A DNA stretch of 23,399 nt from HGM10836 sp045580645 (GCA_045580645.1 JAZNOG010000070.1:1-23399), one strand, 5' to 3'; counted from the first letter of the stretch, positions 1 to 6,690 are shown. The notes: a model not told the origin generated them from the letters alone. Program-made: numbers and translations.

Positions 1-19
1 ATATTAAAGATTCTTTGTT

Positions 20-361
20 TCATACTTTCTCAAATAGCCAACTTAGTAATTTTCCTGATGTATAGAACCTATAAACGCATAATTCACAGCCATCATTACC
101 TTTAGGCTCAATATTGAAACGTATTATAGTTGCTAGAGTAATAATGAGAGTTATAAAATTAATAGTAGGAATTAGAGAACTTATTACATATAAACCAATG
201 AGAAATCTTGACATTTTAAGAGACTCTTTTGTATATTCCCATTTAACTTGTTCCCATCTTTGAATTACGTCTTTCCTAGTTTTCTTTTTAAATTTAGTCG
301 TTCTAATATAATATAATTCGACAATGCAAATTATAAAACATATTAACCAAAATGTAAACAT
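20..361 (-). CDS. Small multi-pass membrane protein, unknown function
   Basis: 113 residues, TGA stop. Residues 1-18 are strongly hydrophobic (a first membrane segment starting MFTFWLICFIICIV), followed by a basic stretch rich in Lys/Arg (about 20-50), then a second hydrophobic block at about 53-85 that could hold one or two further membrane passes. A GCELC pair of cysteines lies near the C terminus. I do not recognise the family. It is the most distal minus-strand gene visible and may belong to the transcription unit that comes from the SPFH gene, although about 115 nt without a clear gene separate it from the HNH endonuclease upstream. Confidence 0.55.
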   Translation of the reverse strand: MFTFWLICFIICIVELYYIRTTKFKKKTRKDVIQRWEQVKWEYTKESLKMSRFLIGLYVISSLIPTINFITLIITLATIIRFNIEPKGNDGCELCVYRFYTSGKLLSWLFEKV

Positions 362-475
362 ACTACTTATCCTTTAATAAATAGGCTATTACAAGACCTA
401 TAAGTAAAACCCAACAAATGCTTGTTACTTGCTAATATCTCTAAATAATGTAGGTACTGTACCAATATAAGAAGT
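362..475. other. Short spacer, no supported gene
   Basis: Between two minus-strand genes. On the minus strand one frame reads a short membrane-like stretch (ICWVLLIGLVIAYLLKDK) but it has no ATG, GTG or TTG and is preceded by two TAG codons. It may be a remnant; nothing else is seen. Confidence 0.3.
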
Positions 476-1003
476 TTATATAGTAACTTTATTATCTAAT
501 TCTGAGGATATAGGGAATATAATTCTTCTTTTTCTAATTGCTGCTTCTCTAGCTTCGTCAAGACTATTATAAAACCCAAAGGACCTGCCTCCAATCCTCA
601 CTCTATACTTACCTCTTTCCATTGTTACATTCCTACATTTAGTAACACTTTTAGATAGAGTAGTAGAAATATTCTGAGAATTTTGTTCTTTAGTAACTTC
701 TCTAAGATTACTTCTAACATTATTAAGAGTATTATGGTCAATATGGTCAACTACATTATCAGAATTAACTTTATTAAATATAAAATTATGAAGCCATACT
801 TGCTTTCTAATTTTATTTACCTGAATTTTAGTTCTTACACCATCTAAATGACCTTTAACATTTCTAGTAATATGCCAAGTTCCTCTTATTGAAGATACTT
901 TTTCCAAATCTTCTCTGTTAATATAGCATAATAATTGAGTTCCTTTATATAAAATCTCTATAGCTACTATATCATCATTTATTTCTATTACTCTATTCTT
1001 CAT
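476..1003 (-). CDS. HNH homing endonuclease with AP2-like C-terminal domain
   Basis: 175 residues. The HNH core is visible at about residues 86-101: DHIDHNTLNNVRSNLR, which fits the HNH_3 class seen in phage free-standing homing endonucleases (known family feature). The N-terminal ~70 residues resemble the NUMOD4-like region that precedes such cores. C-terminal residues about 125-160 (RGKYRVRIGGRSFGFYNSL) look like an AP2-type DNA-binding repeat. The ATG abuts the TAA of the SPFH gene with no gap, so the endonuclease sits directly behind a membrane-associated gene rather than inside it. As a mobile endonuclease it would cut a cognate site lacking it. Well supported as a family call; its target is unknown. 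Confidence 0.88.
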   Translation of the reverse strand: MKNRVIEINDDIVAIEILYKGTQLLCYINREDLEKVSSIRGTWHITRNVKGHLDGVRTKIQVNKIRKQVWLHNFIFNKVNSDNVVDHIDHNTLNNVRSNLREVTKEQNSQNISTTLSKSVTKCRNVTMERGKYRVRIGGRSFGFYNSLDEAREAAIRKRRIIFPISSELDNKVTI

Positions 1004-1813
1004 TTACTTTCTTCTTAATTTATCCAAATCTAAAAATGTAGAAGTATTACTGCCTGTAATAACAGTAGGAACTTCTCCTGACCACTTTTCAATCCACATC
1101 TTTTCAAGAATAGCTGGAGTTAATGCCTGTTCTCTAAGTTTATTAGCTTCTGCTTCAGCTTTAGCTTTAACTAATGTCTTTTCAGCTTCTGCCTTAGCTA
1201 CAGCTACTTCATTTTCTACCTTCAATTTATCTTGAATAGCTTTATTCTTAGCATTAATAGCATCGTCATAAGAATCTGGGTATTTAATTCCTGGAGTTAA
1301 TCTTTCTAATACGAATCCTTCTAGAGCAAGCTCTTCTCTTACCTTATTATCAAAATCTATGTCTACTGCTTCTCTATTAGATACAATTTCATCTGCATTA
1401 TATTTATTGAATACAACTCTTGCAATATCTTTAATAAGCACATTCAAAGTCTCATCAATAACATCATCCAAATCCTTTCTGTATTTCTTAAATATCTTAG
1501 GTGTTTCCCCATCTTTAATCTTAATAAGAGCACTAGGGTCTACAGTAAACTTTGAACCATCCTTTGAATTTACTTCAAATGGTTTATAATCTACTGTCTG
1601 TACAAATGTAGGATATTCATACACACTTTCAGTAAATGGATTGTACCAAATGGCACCTGTTACAAGAGAAATATTATCTACTCCCTTATCACTACCATAC
1701 AGATTTACTTTGATACCTTCGTGACCAGCATCAATTCTTTCATAACCACAGGAACTGAGTCCTACCATCATAAACAAGGCTAACAAGCCTACAATAAACT
1801 TAATTCTTTTCAT
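1004..1813 (-). CDS. SPFH/band-7 (prohibitin-like) lipoprotein
   Basis: 269 residues. A lipoprotein signal peptide is clear: basic start (MKRIK), hydrophobic core, and lipobox L19-S20-S21-C22. Then come the features of an SPFH/prohibitin-like domain: a short beta-rich part (about 25-100) with VDPSALIKI, a middle region, and from about 185 to 235 a long Ala/Lys/Glu coiled coil (KVENEVAVAKAEAEKTLVKA) typical of the family. Band-7 proteins form membrane-associated oligomeric rings; here it would be anchored by lipid at the host envelope. It overlaps the upstream 64-residue membrane protein gene by 14 nt, suggesting coupled translation. The role in the phage is unknown; envelope stress control or superinfection-related functions are guesses. 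Confidence 0.85.
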   Translation of the reverse strand: MKRIKFIVGLLALFMMVGLSSCGYERIDAGHEGIKVNLYGSDKGVDNISLVTGAIWYNPFTESVYEYPTFVQTVDYKPFEVNSKDGSKFTVDPSALIKIKDGETPKIFKKYRKDLDDVIDETLNVLIKDIARVVFNKYNADEIVSNREAVDIDFDNKVREELALEGFVLERLTPGIKYPDSYDDAINAKNKAIQDKLKVENEVAVAKAEAEKTLVKAKAEAEANKLREQALTPAILEKMWIEKWSGEVPTVITGSNTSTFLDLDKLRRK

Positions 1814-1994
1814 GTTCTTTTAATGTTTTAAGTTTTTTAATAGCAAAGTCAATAACTATAAATAATACCCATACCAATAGAAATACCCCAACAATATTAG
1901 CAAGAGTACTGGCTCCTGATATTAATTGAAGAGATAGATTATAAAGTATGATTATTATCATTGCCTTTGCTGTGAATAATAATACTTTTTTCAT
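1800..1994 (-). CDS. Small two-pass membrane protein
   Basis: 64 residues. Two hydrophobic segments (about 5-25 and 30-50) are followed by a charged tail KKLKTLKEHEKN. Its 3' end overlaps the start of the SPFH lipoprotein gene by 14 nt. That arrangement and the shared membrane location suggest the two are translationally coupled and may act together. No family recognised. Confidence 0.6.
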   Translation of the reverse strand: MKKVLLFTAKAMIIIILYNLSLQLISGASTLANIVGVFLLVWVLFIVIDFAIKKLKTLKEHEKN

Positions 1995-2007
1995 ATGTCA
2001 GAGAGTT

Positions 2008-2193
2008 TTAAAATTCAAACAATCTTACAAAAGTTCTTTCTCCGTCATTTAATGATGTCCATTTATTATACCATAATAGTACAATGTGTTTATTCCTTGA
2101 TAATACAATATCAATCTTAGGAGAATACTTATTATACATTACAATAATCCAAATACATAGCACAATGAGGAGTAACACATTAAATGCTGTCAT
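2008..2193 (-). CDS. Small single-pass membrane protein
   Basis: 61 residues. One N-terminal membrane segment (about 3-20, FNVLLLIVLCIWIIVMY) is followed by a polar 40-residue tail. Its ATG lies 1 nt after the TAG stop of the phosphoribosyltransferase gene, so it is likely in the same operon (PRTase, then this gene, the 64-residue membrane protein, SPFH and HNH). Function unknown. Confidence 0.5.
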   Translation of the reverse strand: MTAFNVLLLIVLCIWIIVMYNKYSPKIDIVLSRNKHIVLLWYNKWTSLNDGERTFVRLFEF

Positions 2194-2194
2194 A

Positions 2195-2749
2195 CTATTC
2201 TGGTTTAGGGCAACATACTACATATTCAAATCTTGAGCAAATTCCTTTCCACTTCCTGTAATCATCACATGAGTTCTTCTTTAATGCTTTTGCATCAATG
2301 AAGTTACTTACACAAAGCATATCATACTTATTAGTAGGATGAGGAAATACCTCAAGCTGTCTATCTAAGGCTTGTATAACTGCTTCAATGGTTTCACCTG
2401 ATGCTATAAAGTCATCCACAACTATAAACCTTGTAGTACCAACCATATCAATTCCTCTTAATGAAGAACAATGAGCACTTGTATCTTCATCCTTCCTGAC
2501 AATCAGGATGTAGGTCTTAGTAGATGGGTCAATGTTGTGCAACTCATTAAGCATAGCACCTGCAATCATGGCTCCTGATGTGCCTCTTGCTACAAAAGTA
2601 ATGCTCGTGCCTTCCTCAATGTCTTCTTTATATGTATTGAAGATTGCTTTTGCACTATGTCGTATATAACTATGCTTCCAATGAGCACCAAATGGATATT
2701 TTACGACAATAAAATGGTCAAGATGTATAAATTTAGGAACATATCCCAT
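2195..2749 (-). CDS. Phosphoribosyltransferase-like protein (type I PRTase fold)
   Basis: 184 residues. The PRPP-binding signature of type I phosphoribosyltransferases is seen at about residues 108-121: FIVVDDFIASGETI, with two acidic residues after the hydrophobic strand and a small-residue loop, as the family requires. An upstream ARGTSGA loop (about 54-60) fits the pyrophosphate-binding loop. Such enzymes transfer or release ribose-5-phosphate groups in nucleotide salvage; the base substrate cannot be told from sequence. The gene ends in TAG, one of few in the window to do so. It heads a tightly packed minus-strand run down to the HNH gene. The nearest gene upstream is separated by a strong terminator. 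Confidence 0.8.
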   Translation of the reverse strand: MGYVPKFIHLDHFIVVKYPFGAHWKHSYIRHSAKAIFNTYKEDIEEGTSITFVARGTSGAMIAGAMLNELHNIDPSTKTYILIVRKDEDTSAHCSSLRGIDMVGTTRFIVVDDFIASGETIEAVIQALDRQLEVFPHPTNKYDMLCVSNFIDAKALKKNSCDDYRKWKGICSRFEYVVCCPKPE

Positions 2750-2786
2750 AGTCTCTTAGTTTTATCCTACTTATTCAGTAGGTTGT

Positions 2787-2830
2787 AAAAAAAAAAGAAG
2801 GACAGGGATATTGATAGTACCCTTGTCCTT
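2787..2830 (-). terminator. Intrinsic terminator downstream of the 140-residue gene
   Basis: On the minus strand an almost perfect 13-bp stem (GACAAGGG with CCCTGTC in its centre, loop CTATCAA or close to it) is followed by a run of ten T (A run 2787-2796 on the plus strand). It isolates the PRTase operon from the gene upstream. Confidence 0.85.
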
Positions 2831-2850
2831 TATTATGAGAACATGTCCAG

Positions 2851-3273
2851 TTAGTCCTCAAACACTTGATAGGTATATGATACACCTCCAAGATGTTCTA
2901 CTGTTCTCTGCAAATGAGCTTCAAGTCTTCCCTTTTTACTCATTGCAGCCCACTTGCCAGGCTTAGACCATGAAGGACAAGAATTCTTATCAATCATATG
3001 TTTATAAGCCTCTCTGCTCATGTTCAGGGACTGTGTAGCTGGCTTGCACTTCCTCGTATGGAAAGTGATAATCTCTGGATTGGTGTCATTTGTGCTGGGC
3101 ACTCTCATAGTGTGCTTCTCCATCTTGTCCCAATCCTCAACTACTTTTGTTACTGTTCTCTTTCTACCATTCTTTGTAGTAATGGTCTCTAGAGTTGTTT
3201 TAAGGCACTCCTCCTTGCTGAACATTGTTCTTCCTCGAAACTCAATACTCAGACTTAATTTGATTTCACTCAT
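2851..3273 (-). CDS. Conserved phage protein of unknown function
   Basis: 140 residues. No membrane segment. Basic Lys/Arg-rich middle (TKNGRKRTVTKVVEDW) and a C-terminal section, KGRLEAHLQRTVEHLGGVSYTYQVFED, whose pattern I associate with small hypothetical proteins of Bacteroidetes phages, although I cannot name a domain. It has its own terminator immediately downstream. The opposite strand holds long open frames that are only shadows of this gene. Confidence 0.6.
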   Translation of the reverse strand: MSEIKLSLSIEFRGRTMFSKEECLKTTLETITTKNGRKRTVTKVVEDWDKMEKHTMRVPSTNDTNPEIITFHTRKCKPATQSLNMSREAYKHMIDKNSCPSWSKPGKWAAMSKKGRLEAHLQRTVEHLGGVSYTYQVFED

Positions 3274-3326
3274 GTTTATTAATTTTTTCAGATTCCTTCT
3301 TCATATTGCATATCTTACTGTTTTAG

Positions 3327-3737
3327 TTATTCGTATAAATGTTTTAAGTAATCCTTATCTAAGTCAGGATGTTTGTGTATTAAGAATCTGCAACTTATAC
3401 ACACTATCAAGTGAGCTACACCTTCTGCTGCTATAATTCCTATTACAATATCCTGCCACTTGGGAAGTGAATCCCAGCTTGTCAAGAAGAGTATAAGAAT
3501 GAGCATGGTTATCCAAAAGGTACTACAATAGACGCAGAATCCTAATGGATATGCTATAAAATGTAAGAACCTGTTGCCACTTTTAACCATAGGTACAAAC
3601 ACTTTACTGTACAAAGGATAGAATATCATATCCTTAACCTTCAGGCAATTCCTATAAAAAATACCAAGTAATCCCCCTATTACTCCCAATAACATGAACT
3701 CAATTATTATTTGTACCATAATTATTTTATTTTTCAA
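3327..3737 (-). CDS. Multi-pass membrane protein with CxxC-STFW motif (possibly DUF1360-like)
   Basis: 136 residues. Three or four hydrophobic segments: about 8-27, 60-85 and 98-118. Before the middle helix lies LGFCVYCSTFWITM; a Cys-x-x-Cys followed by an aromatic pair inside a membrane protein is reminiscent of the DUF1360 family (from memory, not searched). The C-terminal tail is charged (HKHPDLDKDYLKHLYE). It would sit in the host inner membrane. No partner can be inferred from neighbours. Confidence 0.6.
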   Translation of the reverse strand: MKNKIIMVQIIIEFMLLGVIGGLLGIFYRNCLKVKDMIFYPLYSKVFVPMVKSGNRFLHFIAYPLGFCVYCSTFWITMLILILFLTSWDSLPKWQDIVIGIIAAEGVAHLIVCISCRFLIHKHPDLDKDYLKHLYE

Positions 3738-3803
3738 ATGAACTATTAAGTAATTTCAATTAGTCTTTTTTTGATTATAACACATAATTTTATCTTTTTG
3801 TAT

Positions 3804-4016
3804 TTATCCACAAGCTCTATCTTTAGGACCAAATTCGAAAAAATTATTATCATTAGGAGTAATGTTAAATATTCTTAGCATTTGTTTTTCTTCAATTGTC
3901 TCTCCTTTATTATTATAATATTTTCCATTATGACATTTAGTATACCAAGTATTCCATGTTGGATGACTTATTCTAGTATCATTCATTGCTTTTAGGGCTT
4001 GTTCCTTATTCATCAC
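3804..4016 (-). CDS. Small soluble protein, unknown
   Basis: 70 residues with no membrane segment. Aromatic and polar-rich (HPTWNTWYTKCHNGKYYNNKG). Starts with two ATG codons in tandem; the first is taken. No recognised domain. AT-rich spacers of about 65-100 nt flank it on both sides. Confidence 0.5.
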   Translation of the reverse strand: MMNKEQALKAMNDTRISHPTWNTWYTKCHNGKYYNNKGETIEEKQMLRIFNITPNDNNFFEFGPKDRACG

Positions 4017-4115
4017 TTATAAAATTTAAAATTACCACTTACTTCTTTCATACAACATTTTTATATTTAAGGGTAGAGAATGTACTGATTATTAATCAAG
4101 TTTGACTTAATACTT

Positions 4116-4451
4116 TTAGTTTTTAGAAGGATTTTTCATTGCTTTTCTAAACTCTTTAATAAGTTTCTCTACTGTATTATATTCAATACTGTCAATACTA
4201 GTAATGTGAAACGTATCATGAGTAGTATAGAGATTATCATTAAGCCATTTACAAGCTTTTTCTACAAAATCTTCTTCTACTAGCTCAACCTTTTTAGGAC
4301 TATTTTCCCATGTTACTTCTGGGAACAAACGACTATCCAATTCTATGTCGTTGTAACCACGTTGAGATGTCCAATATCCTTCTTCGTGCTTAACTGGTAT
4401 ATTATCAAATAAACGTAATGTACCGTCTTTATCCCTTGCTATCTGCATCAT
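4116..4451 (-). CDS. Conserved hypothetical phage protein
   Basis: 111 residues. The C-terminal half, DFVEKACKWLNDNLYTTHDTF followed by a helical VEKLIKEFRKAM, is a pattern common in small accessory proteins of Bacteroidetes phages and genomes (recalled, unnamed). The start overlaps the end of a putative 28-residue ORF by 23 nt. Soluble, likely alpha/beta. Function unknown. Confidence 0.6.
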   Translation of the reverse strand: MMQIARDKDGTLRLFDNIPVKHEEGYWTSQRGYNDIELDSRLFPEVTWENSPKKVELVEEDFVEKACKWLNDNLYTTHDTFHITSIDSIEYNTVEKLIKEFRKAMKNPSKN

Positions 4452-4515
4452 CTTCTACTAAACTATCTACCCAATCATTTAATGCTTTTACACATTTATC
4501 CACTACTTGTTTCAT
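4429..4515 (-). CDS. Putative 28-residue protein nested between two genes
   Basis: ATG at 4513-4515, TAA at 4429-4431. The product begins MKQVVDKCVKALNDWVDSL and ends in an acidic tail (VEDDADSKG), a plausible amphipathic helix. Its first 20 nt overlap the end of the upstream gene and its last 23 nt overlap the start of the downstream gene, filling exactly the gap between them. That arrangement supports translational coupling, but there is no independent evidence of expression. Confidence 0.4.
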   Translation of the reverse strand: MKQVVDKCVKALNDWVDSLVEDDADSKG

Positions 4516-4840
4516 ACCATTCAATAACATGAGTTAAATAACTTATTCTTTTCTGTATAGCATTGTATAGTTCTTCTGCTGAAGTTGCATTACTCATTTC
4601 CCTATATATAATATCCCCACATTGAAAAGCTGATTTTTCATCTCTAAAGGAATAGATACAATTTGAACAAACAACAGCTGAGTTACACAAGATACAATAT
4701 ACAGTACCAAAATTTGTAAAGAATGACATAATAAGTTTACCCCTATAACCAGGAAATCTCTTATACTTTTGCTCTAATTGTTCCAGAGTTATACTCTTGT
4801 ACTTCTCTAGAAGTTCTTTGGCTTCTTTTAGATTTTTCAT
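4496..4840 (-). CDS. Cysteine-containing hypothetical protein
   Basis: 114 residues from the ATG at 4838-4840. The frame is open further upstream to 5023, but that part lies antiparallel in meaning to a zinc-ribbon gene read in another frame, so the internal ATG (MKNLKEAKELLEKY) is preferred. A helical N terminus is followed by a section with four cysteines (CILCNSAVVCSNC), possibly metal-binding, then a helical C terminus (SAEELYNAIQKRISYLTHVIEWYE). It overlaps the zinc-ribbon gene by 80 nt if that gene runs to its stop. Family not recognised. Confidence 0.55.
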   Translation of the reverse strand: MKNLKEAKELLEKYKSITLEQLEQKYKRFPGYRGKLIMSFFTNFGTVYCILCNSAVVCSNCIYSFRDEKSAFQCGDIIYREMSNATSAEELYNAIQKRISYLTHVIEWYETSSG

Positions 4841-5051
4841 TGTTCTTATATTTAATGATTTTACCACATCTTTTACAATACCAACATTTCTCTGTTTTGA
4901 TTCTATATGAATTGGGATATAGTGTTCTTTTCTTTCCTCCTTTTCTGTTAAGAATAGAACTCCTTCTAATAGGATTTGATTCTTTTCTATAAGAAACTTC
5001 ACATATTTCCAAATTATGTCCAAACAAAGAACATAGAAACTCCTTAAACAT
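4761..5051 (-). CDS. Small zinc-ribbon protein
   Basis: 96 residues. Starts MFKEFLCSLFGHNLEI and contains CWYCKRCGKIIK near residues 57-68, a typical half zinc ribbon. Phage proteins of the form 'short N-terminal Cys-His, basic linker, CxxC-x-CG' are common. The last ~27 residues (about 70 onward, KSKRSQRTSREVQE) overlap the next gene in another frame and look less protein-like, so there may be a sequence change near the end that extends the frame. Role unknown; nucleic-acid binding is likely. Confidence 0.5.
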   Translation of the reverse strand: MFKEFLCSLFGHNLEICEVSYRKESNPIRRSSILNRKGGKKRTLYPNSYRIKTEKCWYCKRCGKIIKYKNNEKSKRSQRTSREVQEYNSGTIRAKV

Positions 5052-5112
5052 AGGCTTATTATTATACTTTCTTCAATATTCCTTTTAATATTATAGATGT
5101 TTTCAAACCTCT

Positions 5113-5271
5113 TCAGAAGTCTATGAAATTACTGTCAACTGGTTTACCTCCTTCAAATGTACCAATAGTAATATGTGGAATATCATTGGTGCATAGTTGA
5201 GTGATATACCATCCTCTAGATAATCTAGCAGCCATTGCATTAAGACTGTATCCTACGGCAACAACTTCCAT
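5113..5271 (-). CDS. C-terminal part of a 2H-phosphoesterase-like protein (split gene)
   Basis: 52 residues, ATG at 5269-5271, TGA at 5113-5115. It carries IPHITIGTFEGGKPVDSNFI, which matches the second His-x-Thr motif (HITI) and the following GGKPVDS segment of 2H-phosphoesterase/RNA-repair-type proteins of phages (recalled family pattern). The frame is the same as that of the gene just upstream: its TAA (5290-5292) is followed by six sense codons and then this ATG. Read through, the pair makes one normal-sized protein with both His-x-Thr motifs. So this is either a gene broken by one nonsense codon, two cooperating halves, or a readthrough product. Confidence 0.55.
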   Translation of the reverse strand: MEVVAVGYSLNAMAARLSRGWYITQLCTNDIPHITIGTFEGGKPVDSNFIDF

Positions 5272-5289
5272 AGTAAACTCTTTTCCTAA

Positions 5290-5496
5290 TTATGTATCAA
5301 GATATTCTTTTACATAAGGATTATGGTTACTATTGTGCATAATTGTACAATGGTCACAATATACTTTCTGTACACATTCAAAGACTCCAGAGCAAATGTT
5401 TTTGTCTTTACATAGCTCTAATAATGTATTTCTACTTTCTTCTGTTAGGACAATTGCATAGTAATTGTATCCTAAGTTATCACTCATTGCTGCCAT
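5290..5496 (-). CDS. N-terminal part of a 2H-phosphoesterase-like protein (split gene)
   Basis: 68 residues ending at TAA. Contains LGYNYYAIVLTEESRNTLLE, the usual start of this family, and CDHCTIMH, the first His-x-Thr motif. The second motif is encoded in the same frame after the stop. Two His-x-Thr motifs form the active site of 2H enzymes, which act on 2',3'-cyclic or 2'-5' phosphodiester bonds in RNA, so neither half should be active alone. If read through, it could take part in repair of RNAs cut by host nucleases, an attractive fit with the adjacent tRNA cluster, but this is inference. Confidence 0.6.
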   Translation of the reverse strand: MAAMSDNLGYNYYAIVLTEESRNTLLELCKDKNICSGVFECVQKVYCDHCTIMHNSNHNPYVKEYLDT

Positions 5497-5649
5497 ATAT
5501 AGTTATTTTTATAAATTTCTGATTGCTTTTTGATTACTTTTCTAAGAACAAAAAAAACACTTGAAAACAAGAAATAGTAGCTTACCTACCAGCCTCCTTC
5601 TATTGTGTTTATAAAGCTCTGCTATGAAGAATACAGTCTCCGAGCTTAG
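5497..5649. other. Spacer between split 2H gene and tRNA cluster
   Basis: About 150 nt, AT-rich with an eight-A run. I see no gene, no clear promoter element and no tRNA here. Confidence 0.4.
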
Positions 5650-5721
5650 TATCCCTACTAGGAATCGAACCTAGATACTTGGTTTAGAAGACCAATGCTT
5701 TATCCGTTAAGCTATAGGGAC
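5650..5721 (-). tRNA. tRNA-Arg(TCT)
   Basis: Minus strand; acceptor GTCCCTA/TAGGGAT, D arm GCTTAACGGATAAAGC, anticodon stem TTGGT/ACCAA with loop CTTCTAA (anticodon TCT), T loop TTCGATT. No encoded CCA. Second Arg(TCT) in the window. Confidence 0.9.
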
Positions 5722-5725
5722 AGAT

Positions 5726-5745
5726 GGGACATATTACTATGTCCC
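5726..5745 (-). other. Hairpin 5 nt upstream of a minus-strand tRNA
   Basis: Perfect 7-bp stem GGGACAT/ATGTCCC with a 6-nt loop. One of three such hairpins that each sit 3-5 nt before a minus-strand tRNA; a candidate RNA-processing signal. Confidence 0.5.
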
Positions 5746-5874
5746 AAAGATAATTCCGAAAAACGATAGATATTTTCACAAACTTCCATCGTGTCAGTCA
5801 ATATGACTGCAATAAAACTGCACCTTTTACCTAAAAACACAATCTTTTATACCTATATGAGTATAATACCTTAG

Positions 5875-5944
5875 TACTCTCAACCAGATTTGAACTGATA
5901 ACTTCCTACCGTTGAAGGTGCTTTACCAATTAAGCTATGAGAGC
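5875..5944 (-). tRNA. tRNA-like gene with abnormal anticodon arm, isotype unassigned
   Basis: Acceptor GCTCTCA/TGAGAGT, D arm GCTT..AAGC and T arm ATCAG/CTGGT around TTCAAAT are all good. Only 19 nt separate D and T arms instead of about 22. In the anticodon position lies CTTC-AACGGTAG-GAAG, which looks like a second D arm (compare GTTC-AACGGATA-GAAC in the Arg tRNA at 9150). No U33-type anticodon loop can be drawn. Confidence 0.5.
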
Positions 5945-5948
5945 ATAC

Positions 5949-5976
5949 CTCCTACGATTTTCACAAACAGTAGGAG
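5949..5976 (-). other. Hairpin 5 nt upstream of tRNA-like gene
   Basis: 7-bp perfect stem CTCCTAC/GTAGGAG with a 14-nt loop, directly before the 5' end of the tRNA-like gene at 5944. Likely an RNA-processing element. Confidence 0.45.
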
Positions 5977-6019
5977 CTTTTTGTACATGGTACAAAGTTA
6001 CGAATTTTATTTATTTTAG

Positions 6020-6091
6020 TACTCCCAACAAGACTTGAACTTGTGTCTACTCTTTAGGAGAGAGTTGTTCTATCCACTGAACTATAGGAGC
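6020..6091 (-). tRNA. tRNA-Arg(CCT)
   Basis: Acceptor GCTCCTA/TGGGAGT, anticodon stem ACTCT/AGAGT, loop CTCCTAA (CCT, reads AGG), T loop TTCAAGT. Normal cloverleaf, no CCA. Confidence 0.9.
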
Positions 6092-6093
6092 AT

Positions 6094-6110
6094 GTCCTCT
6101 TTTAGAGGAC
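6094..6110 (-). other. Hairpin 3 nt upstream of tRNA-Arg(CCT)
   Basis: Stem TCCTCT-loop-AGAGGA type (GTCCTC/GAGGAC) lying between the 100-residue gene and the tRNA. No T run follows, so processing rather than termination is more likely. Confidence 0.45.
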
Positions 6111-6114
6111 TGGT

Positions 6115-6417
6115 TTAGTTAGTCTTGCAAGCATATACCACATGCTCATCCTCTTCTCTTAAAACCATTGTCTTGATAGGATAACAGTTTGTAGAATTGA
6201 TTACATTGACCATTTCGCCGCTTTGTTTGTTGTAATACTTGTAATCTTGGTCAATTACATCAGTCACTACCATATTAGTGGTATAATTCTTTGACTTCAG
6301 GATATCCCCTACTTTCACTTCACTATCTGTTCGGAAGCAGTACTTTTGCATCTTTTGGTTATTAATCTGCTCAACAGATAATTCCTGATTTGTGTAAACT
6401 ACTAAAATTGTCTTCAT
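6115..6417 (-). CDS. Conserved small beta-rich phage protein
   Basis: 100 residues, no membrane segment. Alternating hydrophobic pattern with TDSEVKVGDILKSKNYTTN and MVVTDVIDQDYKYY suggests a small beta barrel (SH3-like); proteins of this pattern recur in phages, but I cannot name the family. Its ATG lies 1 nt after the TAA of the membrane ORF upstream, and the tRNA-Arg(CCT) hairpin begins 5 nt past its stop, so mRNA and tRNAs probably share one transcript. Confidence 0.65.
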   Translation of the reverse strand: MKTILVVYTNQELSVEQINNQKMQKYCFRTDSEVKVGDILKSKNYTTNMVVTDVIDQDYKYYNKQSGEMVNVINSTNCYPIKTMVLREEDEHVVYACKTN

Positions 6418-6418
6418 C

Positions 6419-6523
6419 TTATTTACTTTTTAATTTGTTGTCAAACCACTTGGAGAGGGTTAATATTTCAAATTCCTCTTCAGAGATTAGCTTGCAGCAA
6501 ATATAACATAATATTACACACAC
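6419..6523 (-). CDS. Small membrane protein ORF with uncertain start
   Basis: From a GTG at 6521-6523 the product is 34 residues, MCVILCYICCKLISEEEF, then ILTLSKWFDNKLKSK. The same frame is open and protein-like further upstream to about 6590 (SIYDNGYFIHSIIVCVIL), making a natural single-pass membrane protein of about 50 residues, yet that part has no ATG, GTG or TTG. It ends 1 nt before the ATG of the 100-residue gene. Either a rare start codon, a frameshift from the upstream gene, or a mutated start is needed. Confidence 0.45.
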   Translation of the reverse strand: MCVILCYICCKLISEEEFEILTLSKWFDNKLKSK

Positions 6524-6552
6524 AATGATTGAGTGTATGAAATATCCATTAT

Positions 6553-6690
6553 CATAGATGCTGTCTACTCCTCTCTTTCCATTCTTTTCTGGTCTTCTCT
6601 TAATTTAGCAGCTGTTGCAAGACCATAATAAGACCTTCTAATCTTAAAAGGATAGGTAATAATGTCTTTAATTAATCTTAATGTTTTCAT
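6553..6690 (-). CDS. Small basic protein, 45 residues
   Basis: MKTLRLIKDIITYPFKIRR at the N terminus forms an amphipathic or membrane-adjacent helix; the C-terminal part (KLEKTRKEWKERSRQHL) is a charged helix. TGA stop. It overlaps the open frame of the membrane ORF downstream. An A-rich leader (AAAAAACAACAATCAA) precedes the ATG, similar to that of the gene at 7571. Confidence 0.5.

Noticed and set aside
2998..3436. Plus-strand open frames opposite the minus-strand genes at 2851-3737
   Set aside because: Shadow frames with low-complexity composition, no start context, overlapping convincing minus-strand genes.
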